Assembly: GCA_022820995.1 (NCBI GenBank)
Contig: JAJEEM010000057.1
Location: forward strand, 1 to 64,000
Reading direction: 5' to 3'
Source: Gemmatimonadota bacterium
Lineage (GTDB): Bacteria > Gemmatimonadota > Gemmatimonadetes > Palauibacterales > Palauibacteraceae
DNA length: 64,000 bases
Shown here in pieces: positions 8,940-17,066 of this stretch. The notes beneath the pieces are model-generated. The model saw only the letters and a list, made by a program, of their open reading frames with translations. It searched no databases and was not told the origin of the DNA. Numbering within the stretch: the first letter of the stretch is position 1; each line of letters starts with the position of its first letter. The translations under genes and the position numbers were made by a program.

Positions 8940-9413
8940 TCAGCCGTCCGCGGTGGTGTGAACCGTCGCGGAGGGTACCCGCTGGCTGGACGTCTCATTC
9001 GGTCCGTGTACGATCTTCGAGCCCTGCCAGGCGGCGATTCCGATCATGAACGTGGCGAACAGGCCCACCAGGAGCACGAAGTGCCGCAGCCGCCGGTCGT
9101 CCCGCTCGTGGAGCGCGAAGGCGGCGAGCACGCCGGCGGTGAAGGCGGGGACGGCCGCCCACGTGGCCCAGAAGCGGTGGGTCTGGACGATCCCGGGGCG
9201 CACGAAGGTGCGGTCCGCGACGACGTCGGCCGCGGCGAGGCCGGTCAGGTAGGCGGGGGCCACGAAGGCGCCGGCGATGACGAGGGCCACGAGCCCCCAC
9301 AACTCGAGCGGCTCGCGGTCCCGCGCCCACCCGTAGAGGCCGACGACGCTCCCGCACGCGGCGAGGACGATGGGGAACGAGTGCGAGAGGATGTGCAGGT
9401 GTTCCCAGCTCAC
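8940..9413 (-). CDS. Multi-pass membrane protein, DUF2231-like
   Basis: 157 residues with four to five transmembrane helices. The start MSWEHLHILSHSFPIVL resembles DUF2231-type proteins, which open with a His-rich segment before the first helix and are often redox- or cytochrome-linked. The C-terminal tail is hydrophilic. It is the first gene of a two-gene unit with 8454-8921. The family call is a resemblance only. Confidence 0.65.
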   Translation of the reverse strand: MSWEHLHILSHSFPIVLAACGSVVGLYGWARDREPLELWGLVALVIAGAFVAPAYLTGLAAADVVADRTFVRPGIVQTHRFWATWAAVPAFTAGVLAAFALHERDDRRLRHFVLLVGLFATFMIGIAAWQGSKIVHGPNETSSQRVPSATVHTTADG

Positions 9414-9491
9414 GGCGACCCCCGCCTTCTCCGCGGCGGCGACGAGTTGTCCCAGCCTCCGCTTCGTGCGCTGCCTCGACTCGTCATCATC

Positions 9492-9519
9492 TTGACACGC
9501 CTTCCAGCCGGACTAGAAT
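9492..9519 (+). promoter_or_regulatory. Sigma-70-type promoter of tRNA-Glu
   Basis: A perfect -35 TTGACA (9492-9497) and a near-consensus -10 TAGAAT (9514-9519) are separated by 16 bp. The predicted start lies about 10 bp before the tRNA. It is the most canonical promoter I see in the window. Confidence 0.75.
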
Positions 9520-9535
9520 ATCGCTTCCCAACTCC

Positions 9536-9608
9536 GCCCCCTTCGTCTAGTGGCCCAGGATACCTGGTTCTCAGCCAGGAGACAGGGGTTCGATTCCCCT
9601 AGGGGGTA
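9536..9608 (+). tRNA. tRNA-Glu (anticodon CTC)
   Basis: A full cloverleaf. The acceptor stem GCCCCCT/AGGGGGT closes with a G-U pair, with discriminator A at 9608. The anticodon stem CCTGG/CCAGG holds loop TTCTCAG, giving anticodon CTC (9570-9572), which reads GAG. The T arm is AGGGG-TTCGATT-CCCCT. CCA is not encoded. No sign of an integrated element at its 3' end. Confidence 0.96.
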
Positions 9609-9687
9609 TGAAGCGCCGCGGCGGGTCCCGACCGGACCCTCGCGGCGTTTGTCATGTCTCGACGGTGCAGGCGGACCCGGAGTCGCG

Positions 9688-10533
9688 TCACGGGGTGCCC
9701 GGCGCGTTCAGACTCCAGTCGTACTCGTGGTCGAGCGAGCCGTCGAAGTCCCGAAGCTGTTCCGCCAGGTCGCCCTCGGCGTACTTCCGAAGGTGATCGA
9801 GCACGCCGGCCTCGGAATCCCCGAAGTCCTCCCGATACCAGAAGTAGATGCTGGAGACGACGCCGGACGCTTCGTCCCGGAGCGTCACGCCCCGCGGGTG
9901 ATTCACGTAGTCCCGCGCCGCCTGGTCCAGCAGCCGCTCCAGGTTCTCGGCGGTGTAGGCCTCCGGGGCCAGGTTAGGGCAGCCGATGCTCGCGCAGTTC
10001 ACGCCGTAGTGGATCCGGCTGTCCCGCCAGATGGGACGCAGGATGTCGTGCTCGATGTTGTCCAGCGTCAGCGGGTGCCCGGCCACCATGGCGTGGATGT
10101 CGCGCCAGGGGCCCGTGTTGGGAATCAGACCTTCGTGGATGTCCTTGATCGACTCGACGGGATACTCGTCCACGACCACTCGAAGGGTGACGGCGTTGTA
10201 GAGATTGATCCAGTACGCCATCTGCACGTCCTTCGCGTACTCTCGCGGATCCAGTCCCTGCAGGTAGTCGATGTAACCGGCCAGACGCCCCCGGTCCGCC
10301 GCGTTCGCCTGAAGCTTCCCGTAGTCGACCAGGTAGACGCCGGACGGGTCGTCGGTGACCAGGTAGGCGTCGAGCAGCGCCTGCCATTCGCCGTGATCGA
10401 GCCGCGCGGGGTTGGCCGGGTCGTGGTCGTCCCACGCGACGTCGGTGGACGGCCCGGCGCACGACATCGCGCCGAGCGCGAAGAGGCCGAGTGCGAGGAG
10501 GCCGGGCAGTCTCCGCGGAGCGAACCTTGTCAT
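9688..10533 (-). CDS. DUF547 domain lipoprotein
   Basis: 281 residues from ATG 10533. The longer upstream frame is antisense read-through and is not used. Signal peptide with lipobox GAMSC, then a DUF547-type domain with the motif QMAYWINLYNAVTLR and a conserved Cys pair in NCASIGCP. DUF547 proteins are periplasmic or outer-membrane lipoproteins, sometimes thought to be papain-like-fold hydrolases. No reaction is established. The start overlaps the stop of the glycosyltransferase gene (ATGA at 10530-10533), so the two are translationally coupled. Confidence 0.85.
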   Translation of the reverse strand: MTRFAPRRLPGLLALGLFALGAMSCAGPSTDVAWDDHDPANPARLDHGEWQALLDAYLVTDDPSGVYLVDYGKLQANAADRGRLAGYIDYLQGLDPREYAKDVQMAYWINLYNAVTLRVVVDEYPVESIKDIHEGLIPNTGPWRDIHAMVAGHPLTLDNIEHDILRPIWRDSRIHYGVNCASIGCPNLAPEAYTAENLERLLDQAARDYVNHPRGVTLRDEASGVVSSIYFWYREDFGDSEAGVLDHLRKYAEGDLAEQLRDFDGSLDHEYDWSLNAPGTP

Positions 10534-11291
10534 CTTGAGTTTCCTGCCTCCTGCGACCGAGTGGGGCGCGCGGCGCGTGCCTGCCGCCAGCGAAGTCGAG
10601 CGATCATCGAGAGGATGCCCGCGCTGGCGCCGACGACGCCCCGGACCGTTCCGCCCACCTTCGACCGGCCGAAGCGGCGGCGCAAGGTGTCCACGGGCAC
10701 TTCGACGATCCGTAGACGCTGCTGGATGGCCTTGATCTGCATCTCCACGGTCCAGCCGTACGTGCGATCCCGCATGTCCAGGCGGCGCAGAGCCTCGGCC
10801 CGTATGGCGCGGTAGGGACCGAGGTCGGTCACCGCCGCCCCCCACAGAAGGCGGATGAGGAGGCCGGCGACCCGGTTGCCCGCGATCTGCGGAGCCGACA
10901 GGGCGCCCGGCTCCCTCCGGCCCAGCGCGCGCGATCCGATCGCGAGGTCGGCCCCGCCCGCGACGGCTTCGAGCAGCCTGAGTCCCTGCACGGCCTCGAA
11001 CGACCGGTCGCCGTCCGTGAACAGCACGACGTCGACGGCACGCAGGTGCGCGAGGGCTGTCAGGCAGGCGAGTCCGTAGCCGGGTGTGTCCTGGCGGACG
11101 GTCCGTGCCCCCGCCTCCTGCGCGCGGGCCTCCGTCGCGTCCGTCGATCCGTTGTCGCAGACGACGAAATCGTCGACCACCCGTCGGCCCCGATCATCGC
11201 GCAGCGCGAGCAGGTCGGCGACGACGTCCCCGATGTTCCGCTCCTCGTCCCTCGCCGGCACGACGACGCCGACCGTCATTTCTCCGTACAC
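10530..11291 (-). CDS. Family 2 glycosyltransferase, dolichol-phosphate-mannose-synthase-like
   Basis: 253 residues. The GT-A fold signature is clear: VVVPARDEERNI at the N-terminus, DNGSTDAT, and the metal-binding DGD (LFTDGDRSF). The C-terminal half resembles bacterial polyprenyl-phosphate glycosyltransferases (GPYRAIR, VEMQIKA). It likely transfers a sugar from a nucleotide donor to a lipid carrier at the inner membrane. No C-terminal membrane helix is seen. GTG 11291 and ATG 11279 are both possible starts. It follows the porin gene by 26 bp and overlaps the DUF547 gene. Confidence 0.85.
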   Translation of the reverse strand: MYGEMTVGVVVPARDEERNIGDVVADLLALRDDRGRRVVDDFVVCDNGSTDATEARAQEAGARTVRQDTPGYGLACLTALAHLRAVDVVLFTDGDRSFEAVQGLRLLEAVAGGADLAIGSRALGRREPGALSAPQIAGNRVAGLLIRLLWGAAVTDLGPYRAIRAEALRRLDMRDRTYGWTVEMQIKAIQQRLRIVEVPVDTLRRRFGRSKVGGTVRGVVGASAGILSMIARLRWRQARAARPTRSQEAGNSR

Positions 11292-11317
11292 GCCGTCCGG
11301 TCGACCTCCCTATCCGC

Positions 11318-12382
11318 TCAGAAGTCGACCTGGGCGAGGAAGATGAACTGGCCATCGGACAGCGTCGGCGCGTGGGGAGAGTCGTCGAGCGCGCTCGCGT
11401 ACTGCAGCCCGAACTTCGCGTAGTTGTCCGGATACATGTTCAGTCCGAACACCATGAACTTCCGGTCGGCGCCCAGAGCCGGCTGGAATCCGTCGTACCG
11501 CACGACGCCCTCGAACAACCCCCAGGGCCGATAGCCGAACTGCACGTAGCCGCCGGACGCCTCCGTCTCGGCCGGCCCGCCCCCGCTGAGGGGAGCGTCG
11601 AGATCGAAATCCGCCCGCAGGTACTCCCCCGTCAGCGTCAGGTTGTGGTAGGAAACCTGGACGTCCGCACCCCAGAACGTGCGATTGCCCGCGAAATCGG
11701 ACGTGATTCGGGGCGCCGCTACCGGGTCTCCGGTGACGATGCCCCTTCCGAGCGGCGCGGAGGTGTCCGTCGAGTAGCCGAGCGAGGCTCCCGCCTGCAC
11801 GACGAGTTCGTCGTAGAAGGCGATCGTGCCGATCGAGTTGTACTGCACCCGGCCGGCGAACATGTAGTCGTCGCCGTCGTTGGCGACGGCGCGGCCGTTG
11901 CCGTTGTAGAGGCCGGCCCCGTAGGTGAACCGCCCGTCGAGCGCCTGCCCGCCCGCCTGCACGCCGATCTGCCGGTCGGGCCTGAGGGCGATCACGGCCT
12001 GCGAGCGTTCGAGGAAGGTGATGTCGCCCCGCTCCAGGCTCGCCTCGTAGCTGAAGTAGGGCTTGAGCATGCCGAAGCTGAGTTCGAATTCCGGAATCAG
12101 CGGCATCGTGACCGCCGCGTCGTGGATCCGGAGCGCGTCGCTCGGCGCGTCGTAGCGCACCGTGAACCTGTAGTCGAAGACCAAGCCGAGCCTGCCCGTC
12201 AGCTTGAACCGGGACTCGAAGAGCCGGAATCCCTCGGCGCCGAGCGCGGAATCCGCGTGCGCGCGGGCGCCGACGCTCAGGAGTCCGCCGATCTCGAGCG
12301 GGGGGGCCTGCTGCGCCGCCGTTCCCGCCGGTAGGGCGAGTCCAAGCAAAACGACCGTTCGCGCGCACGTTCTCGCGATCAT
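11318..12382 (-). CDS. Phosphate-selective porin, OprO/OprP family
   Basis: 354 residues with a cleavable signal peptide (AGTAAQ). Alternating beta-strand pattern throughout, ending in a terminal aromatic strand FIFLAQVDF, the usual outer-membrane targeting signal. Segments such as RLFESRFKLTGRLG and AALLRPDRQIG-like turns match OprO/OprP porins, which pass phosphate or polyphosphate. Start ATG 12382 has a good RBS (GAGGAG, 6 bp upstream). A 15-bp direct repeat lies immediately upstream. The specificity is inferred from the family only, but a phosphate role would fit the Pho cluster at 15-30 kb. Confidence 0.85.
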   Translation of the reverse strand: MIARTCARTVVLLGLALPAGTAAQQAPPLEIGGLLSVGARAHADSALGAEGFRLFESRFKLTGRLGLVFDYRFTVRYDAPSDALRIHDAAVTMPLIPEFELSFGMLKPYFSYEASLERGDITFLERSQAVIALRPDRQIGVQAGGQALDGRFTYGAGLYNGNGRAVANDGDDYMFAGRVQYNSIGTIAFYDELVVQAGASLGYSTDTSAPLGRGIVTGDPVAAPRITSDFAGNRTFWGADVQVSYHNLTLTGEYLRADFDLDAPLSGGGPAETEASGGYVQFGYRPWGLFEGVVRYDGFQPALGADRKFMVFGLNMYPDNYAKFGLQYASALDDSPHAPTLSDGQFIFLAQVDF

Positions 12383-12395
12383 CTGCCGCTCCTCG

Positions 12396-12432
12396 TCACG
12401 TCTCGGGTTCTCGACATCACGTCTCGGGGTTC
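12396..12432. repeat. 15-bp direct repeat upstream of porin
   Basis: TCACGTCTCGGGTTC at 12396-12410 recurs at 12417-12432 with one inserted G. It spans the whole short gap and covers the stop codon of the CPBP gene on one side and the leader of the porin on the other. Confidence 0.7.
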
Positions 12433-13138
12433 AACCGGGTTCGTCGGCCTCGAAGTTCGCGCGGAGGTAGCGCCAGCCTCCCAGCCCGATTGCCGCGTTG
12501 ATCCAGAAATGCCCGACGATGGACGGAAACAGGCTTCCCGTCCAGATGACCGTCGCCGCGAGCACGACGCCGAGCGCCGTCGCGCGGAGCACGCCGGCGA
12601 GCTTCTGGTACCCGTGACCGAGACCGAAGGAGACGGAGACCAGCGCGACGGCGAGCCAGGGGCTGCCGGTCCAGGCCGAGATCGCCCACAGACCGAATCC
12701 CCGATACGCATACTCCTCACACACCGCCGCGATCCCCGAGAGCGCGAGGAACGCGCGCTTCTCCGAAGCGTTTCGCGGCATCAGCAGTTTCACGGCCGCG
12801 GTCTCCCGGAGTCCGGCGAGCCGTGCGGCCACGGTGATCAGCCAGGCGAGCACGAGCCCGGCCACGGCCACGCCCAGGCCCCAGAGGAGCGCGGCGGCCG
12901 GCGCGTCGACCCTCCAGCCGAGCGCGGCCGCGGGGACGTCCTGCCACGCCGCAACGCCGAGCGTCACGAGTCCGAGAACGACGAGCGAAGCCCCCACCGA
13001 CACGTACAGCAGCCGGCGGTGTTTCGCCGCGGCGGCGAGATCCGCCCCGCGACGGGCATCGACGGCGGCGAGGATGGGCATGCCGATCAGGAGCAGCACC
13101 GCGTACGCGGCCGCGATCGGGGTGGGCGTCTCCGGCAT
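12431..13138 (-). CDS. CPBP-family intramembrane protease
   Basis: 235 residues from ATG 13138. Several transmembrane helices. The three CPBP (Abi, Rce1-like) motifs are present: EEYAYRG (EExxxR), FGLGHGYQK (FxxxH) and HFWIN (HxxxN), which together form the membrane-embedded metal-dependent glutamyl-protease site. Family members process prenylated or bacteriocin-related peptides or stress factors; the substrate here is unknown. The gene precedes the porin by 48 bp on the same strand. A longer frame upstream is not supported. Confidence 0.9.
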   Translation of the reverse strand: MPETPTPIAAAYAVLLLIGMPILAAVDARRGADLAAAAKHRRLLYVSVGASLVVLGLVTLGVAAWQDVPAAALGWRVDAPAAALLWGLGVAVAGLVLAWLITVAARLAGLRETAAVKLLMPRNASEKRAFLALSGIAAVCEEYAYRGFGLWAISAWTGSPWLAVALVSVSFGLGHGYQKLAGVLRATALGVVLAATVIWTGSLFPSIVGHFWINAAIGLGGWRYLRANFEADEPG

Positions 13139-13360
13139 GGTCGAGGGATAACGCGGCGGGGGCGCGACGTGCAACACGCGCACCGCACCAGCACCGCACG
13201 AGCACCGAAGGAAGGGGGCCGGGGCCCGTTGACATCGGCCCGACGTTCGGGGACGTTCTCCCGGCGGCGCCCCATGGCCGCCCGTGGCCAGGCCCTGCGG
13301 CAGCGTCGCGAGCGGTGAGGCGTTCGGCGGGGGCCCCTCCGGGGAGAGGAGCGAAAACGC

Positions 13361-14269
13361 ATGCCGCTCGACATCGCGATCGCCCAGTTCCGGCCCTCGA
13401 AGGGGGACCTCGACGCGACGCTGGATGACTGCGCGGAGGCCATCCTGCGCGCGGTCGGGCAGGAGCCGCGGCCGCGCCTCGTCGTGTTCCCGGAGACCGC
13501 GCTCACCGGCTATTTTCTCGAGGGCGGCGTGCGCGAGCAGGCCATCGCGGCCCCTGAACTGCTCGAGGCCCTCAACGCGCGCGTCGGCGGAGAAGCGGAC
13601 GGTGGCGACGCGGACGGCGTCGACATCGCGATCGGCTTCTACGAGCGGGACGCGCGGGGCATCTACAACTCCGCCCTCTACGCGACGCTCGGGCCCGGCG
13701 GCGGGATCCTTCACGTCCACCGGAAGGTGTTCCTCGCCACCTACGGCGTCTTCCAGGAAGAGCGGTTCGTCGAGGCGGGCGCCGGCATCCGGGCCTTTGA
13801 CGGGCCGCCGGGGCGGATCGCGCTGCTGATCTGCGAAGACGGCTTCCACTCGGTCTCCGGCACGCTGGCCGCGCTCGATGGCGCGTCGATCATCCTCATC
13901 CTGAGCGCCTCGCCGGCGCGGGGGGCCGCCCCCGGGGCCGGAGTTCCCGGCAACCTCGTCCGCTGGGACGCCCTCGCGAGCGCGATCGCCGCCGAGCACG
14001 GGGTGTTCGTCGTCGTGTCGCAGCTCGTCGGGTTCGAGGGGGGCAAGGGGTTCGCCGGCGGGTCCGCGGCCTACGATCCCCGCGGACACCGGCTCATGGC
14101 CGGGCCGCTGTGGGAGGAAGCGCTTCTGCCCGTGCGCGTGGACCTCGACGAGGCCGCGCGCGCCCGCGCCGAAGAGCCGCTCTTCTCGGACCTCGAGCGC
14201 TCCTGGACCCGTCTTCTCGTGAACAGTCCGGGATCCGGCGTTCGCCGTCCGGTCCCCGAGGGCGAATGA
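13361..14269 (+). CDS. Nitrilase-family carbon-nitrogen hydrolase, likely glutaminase partner of NadE
   Basis: 302 residues from ATG 13361, preceded by GGAGAGGAG. The Glu-Lys-Cys triad is complete: PETALTGYF (Glu), HRKVFLATYG (Lys), LICEDGFHS (Cys). This is the fold of the N-terminal glutaminase domain of glutamine-dependent NAD synthetases, and also of free omega-amidases and nitrilases. It overlaps the NadE gene by ATGA (14266-14269). I infer it releases ammonia from glutamine for NadE. An independent amidohydrolase role is the alternative. Confidence 0.88.
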   Translation: MPLDIAIAQFRPSKGDLDATLDDCAEAILRAVGQEPRPRLVVFPETALTGYFLEGGVREQAIAAPELLEALNARVGGEADGGDADGVDIAIGFYERDARGIYNSALYATLGPGGGILHVHRKVFLATYGVFQEERFVEAGAGIRAFDGPPGRIALLICEDGFHSVSGTLAALDGASIILILSASPARGAAPGAGVPGNLVRWDALASAIAAEHGVFVVVSQLVGFEGGKGFAGGSAAYDPRGHRLMAGPLWEEALLPVRVDLDEAARARAEEPLFSDLERSWTRLLVNSPGSGVRRPVPEGE

Positions 14270-15144
14270 CCGGCGCGTGGCCGCCGCCTGAGGCCGCCGT
14301 GGCCCGCGCTCCGGATCCGGCGGATGCCCGCCCGCTCGACATCGACACCGATCTCGTTCGGAGCTGGCTCGTTCAGTTCCTCCGCGAGGAGATCGAGCGC
14401 CGGCGCGGCTTCCGCCGGGTCGTCGTCGGGCTGTCGGGAGGGGTCGATTCGGCGCTGACCGCGGCGCTGTGCGCGGAGGCTCTCGGCCCGGAAGCGGTGC
14501 TCGCCCTCCTGCTGCCCTACCGGACGTCGAGCCCCTGGAGCCGCGAGCACGCCCTGCTCGTGGCGGAGAAGTTCGAGATCCCGACCCGCACGATCGACAT
14601 CACGCGCGCCGTGGACGGCTACCTCGACGAGTTCGAGCCCGGGGCCGGCGGACACCGGCGGGGCAACGTGGCCGCACGCCAGCGCATGATCGTCCTCTTC
14701 GACCAGGCCTTCAAGCTCTCCGCGCTCCCCGTGGGCACGGGAAACAAGGCCGAGCGTCTCCTCGGCTACTACACCTGGCACGCGGACGATTCCCCGCCGG
14801 TGAACCCGCTGGGCGACCTGTTCAAGAGCCAGGTCTGGGCGCTCGCGCGGGCCGTCGGCGTGCCCGCCGAGGTCGTCGACAAACCGGCGACGGCGGACCT
14901 GATCCAGGGGCAAACGGACGAGGAGGACCTGGGCGTCACGTACCCCGAGGCCGACCTCATCCTCCACCACCTCATCTCCGGGCGCGGGACGGATGACCTG
15001 GCCGAGGCGGGCTTCGAGAAGAAGAAGGTCGAACTCGTCGCGCGCCGACTCGAGAGCACGCACTGGAAGCGCCACCTGCCGACGGTCGCGATGCTCTCGC
15101 CGACGGCGATCGGGGAGTGGTACCTGCGCCCCGTCGACTACTGA
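14266..15144 (+). CDS. nadE: NAD+ synthetase, ammonia-dependent type domain
   Basis: 292 residues from ATG 14266, overlapping the amidohydrolase stop. It converts nicotinic acid adenine dinucleotide to NAD+ using ATP and ammonia. The PP-loop SGGVDSA is present, then GTGNKAERLLGYYTWHADDSPP and the specificity region PATADLIQGQTDEEDLG. It has no glutaminase domain of its own, but the overlapping upstream gene could supply it. The reading frame continues upstream without a stop, yet that part is the antisense-free overlap of the previous gene, so it is excluded. Confidence 0.95.
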   Translation: MTGAWPPPEAAVARAPDPADARPLDIDTDLVRSWLVQFLREEIERRRGFRRVVVGLSGGVDSALTAALCAEALGPEAVLALLLPYRTSSPWSREHALLVAEKFEIPTRTIDITRAVDGYLDEFEPGAGGHRRGNVAARQRMIVLFDQAFKLSALPVGTGNKAERLLGYYTWHADDSPPVNPLGDLFKSQVWALARAVGVPAEVVDKPATADLIQGQTDEEDLGVTYPEADLILHHLISGRGTDDLAEAGFEKKKVELVARRLESTHWKRHLPTVAMLSPTAIGEWYLRPVDY

Positions 15145-15186
15145 CCGGACGGCCGAGGCGACAGCCGACCGCGGACGACCGGGCGC

Positions 15187-15729
15187 CTACGGCTCGTAGT
15201 AGCGGAAGATCTTGAGTTCGCCGTCCCAGTCGAGGATGTCCTTGAAGATCTGTTGCGGCGGCGCGAGTTCCCCGTCGCGCCTGAGGGTCACCCAGCAGTC
15301 GGTGTGCACGACGAAGCTCTCGAACGCCTCCGTGGGCCCGCGGCACTCCGCGTCGACGAACTGCAGCTTCCGGTCCTCGTACACGCCGAAGAGGTCGGAG
15401 AGCGCCGCGCGGTTCCGCGTCCGGATGTTCTTCCACGCGAGGTCCACCGGGTAGTTCACTTCCGGCGCGGAGGCCGGGAGTTCGGGCCACACCATCTCGT
15501 TGTGTTCGACCTCGGTGAGGCGGACGGCTTCGAGGCGGAGCGTATCCGCCGCAGCCAGCCCGGCGAGGACCGCGGTCGCCAGCTCCGCGAGGGAGCCGGC
15601 GGATCCGGGCAGTCTCGGCCCTCCGTCGGACGGAGCATCCACGCAGGATCCGGAAAGCATCGGTAGCAGACCCAGCGCGACGAAGAGGCTGGTGCGGCGC
15701 AGGCGTGGATTGCCGCATAGCCGGCGCAC
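15187..15729 (-). CDS. Small lipoprotein, last gene of TonB/beta-helix operon
   Basis: 180 residues from GTG 15729. N-terminal basic residues, a hydrophobic stretch and lipobox LSGSC near residue 27. The rest is soluble and mixed, with a Trp-rich centre (NEMVWPELPAS, CWVTLRR) and ends in KIFRYYEP. No family recognised. The start is 8 bp after the stop of the beta-helix lipoprotein gene, so it is very likely in the same transcript as the TonB receptor. Upstream in-frame codons overlap the neighbouring gene and are not needed. Confidence 0.7.
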   Translation of the reverse strand: MRRLCGNPRLRRTSLFVALGLLPMLSGSCVDAPSDGGPRLPGSAGSLAELATAVLAGLAAADTLRLEAVRLTEVEHNEMVWPELPASAPEVNYPVDLAWKNIRTRNRAALSDLFGVYEDRKLQFVDAECRGPTEAFESFVVHTDCWVTLRRDGELAPPQQIFKDILDWDGELKIFRYYEP

Positions 15730-15737
15730 GAACTCGG

Positions 15738-17066
15738 CTAGCCCTGGTCCGAGGTGGTCCAGCCCTCGATCCACTGCGGCGTCCCCGGTGCGAAGGCGCC
15801 GATGTAGTCGACGCTCTCGAAGAAGTCGCTGTCCGCAGGCGGCGCGGCGTATCCCGCCCTCAGCGGCGAGCCATCCGCCGGACGGAAGTCGGGCATCATG
15901 AGGTTGAAGGGGTCGACGAGCAGCGGGTCGATGCCCGCCAGGTTCCCCCACCCGTCCGTCATCCAGATGGCTTCCTCGTCGATGCCGTCCGCTTCATCCC
16001 CGGCCTGATCCTCGAACTGACCGTTCAGCTGTCCGTAGACGTAACTGTTCCGGATCTGCACACGGCCGACCGTCTCCCGCTGATCGATGTCGAACCCCTT
16101 CTCGAAGCCGAGGATCACGACGTTGTGGATCGCGCCGCCGGTGCCGCGCCGGAAGATGATCCCGCGGGTGCTCTCGCCGGAGGACCCGGTGCCCGCCTCC
16201 TTGCCGACGAGCGTGACGTTGTAGATGGTCGGGTCGGTGAACGGTTCGGCATCGAAGTTCTCCTCGTTCCCGTCGACCTCGAAGCCGTTGTCGGCATCGT
16301 GCGGGTCCTGCTGCGCGACCCAGAACTGTCCGCGGCCCTGCCAGCCGGTCGAATAGTCGAAAGAGTCGTCCGACGCGCCCGTGACGTAGGCATACTTCAG
16401 ATCCACCGTCCCGCCGAAGAACTCGATCCCGTCGTCCGAACCGAAGTGGGACTGGATGTGGTCGAGTTGCGTGCCCGAACCGACGCCGTTCAGCGTGAGG
16501 CCGTTGAGTTCGTTCCCGAAGCTGACCTCGCGCCCGCCATACTCGATGCGTACGTAGCTGAGCACGCCGCTGTCGTCGTCCGTCACCGTGCCGCCGTACG
16601 GTCCCGAGTTCCCCTCTCCGACGCACTCGTCCGCCGGGAAGTTGCAGTTCGAGCGCCCGTTGAGAACGATCCCGCCCCAGTCTCCGCGGCGGCGCGCACC
16701 CTCCGGGTTCGAACTCGTGAATACGATCGGCGCGTCGGCCGTGCCGCGCGCGACCAGCCGACCCCCCTGCCGGACGATGAGGGCGGAACCCGTGAAGCTC
16801 ACATCGCCCAGAAGCAGCGTTCCCGCCGGGATCGTGAGCGTGGCTCCGTCCTCGACGACCGTCGTCCCCTGGATGTAGTACGTGAGCGCCGGGTCGAGTT
16901 CCATCGACTGCGTGATCGTGCCGGACAGCGTCGCCGTGGCGGAGGGCAGTTCCGGAGTCGGCGGCCCGATGAGCTCCGCGCGTTCTCCGCACGCGAGGAG
17001 AGAGCCGCCGAGGAGCAGCGCGGCCGGCACTCGACCGATCCGGCGATTCCGTCGTTCCCGGGTCAT
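15738..17066 (-). CDS. Right-handed beta-helix-like secreted lipoprotein partner of TonB receptor
   Basis: 442 residues from ATG 17066. Lipobox SLLAC near residue 26. The body holds short repeated turns typical of parallel beta-helices: SALIVRQGGRLVARGTADAPI, DWGGIVLNGRSN, LNGLTLNGVGSGTQLDHIQ, DDGIEFFGGTVDLKYA, and GIIFRRGTGGAIHNVVI. Asp/Asn and Gly are abundant, suggesting a surface-exposed or ligand-binding protein. Its start overlaps the TonB-receptor stop (ATGA, 17063-17066), so the pair is translationally coupled. It likely captures a ligand at the cell surface for the receptor. The ligand is unknown, but a phosphate-containing substrate fits the context. Confidence 0.8.
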   Translation of the reverse strand: MTRERRNRRIGRVPAALLLGGSLLACGERAELIGPPTPELPSATATLSGTITQSMELDPALTYYIQGTTVVEDGATLTIPAGTLLLGDVSFTGSALIVRQGGRLVARGTADAPIVFTSSNPEGARRRGDWGGIVLNGRSNCNFPADECVGEGNSGPYGGTVTDDDSGVLSYVRIEYGGREVSFGNELNGLTLNGVGSGTQLDHIQSHFGSDDGIEFFGGTVDLKYAYVTGASDDSFDYSTGWQGRGQFWVAQQDPHDADNGFEVDGNEENFDAEPFTDPTIYNVTLVGKEAGTGSSGESTRGIIFRRGTGGAIHNVVILGFEKGFDIDQRETVGRVQIRNSYVYGQLNGQFEDQAGDEADGIDEEAIWMTDGWGNLAGIDPLLVDPFNLMMPDFRPADGSPLRAGYAAPPADSDFFESVDYIGAFAPGTPQWIEGWTTSDQG

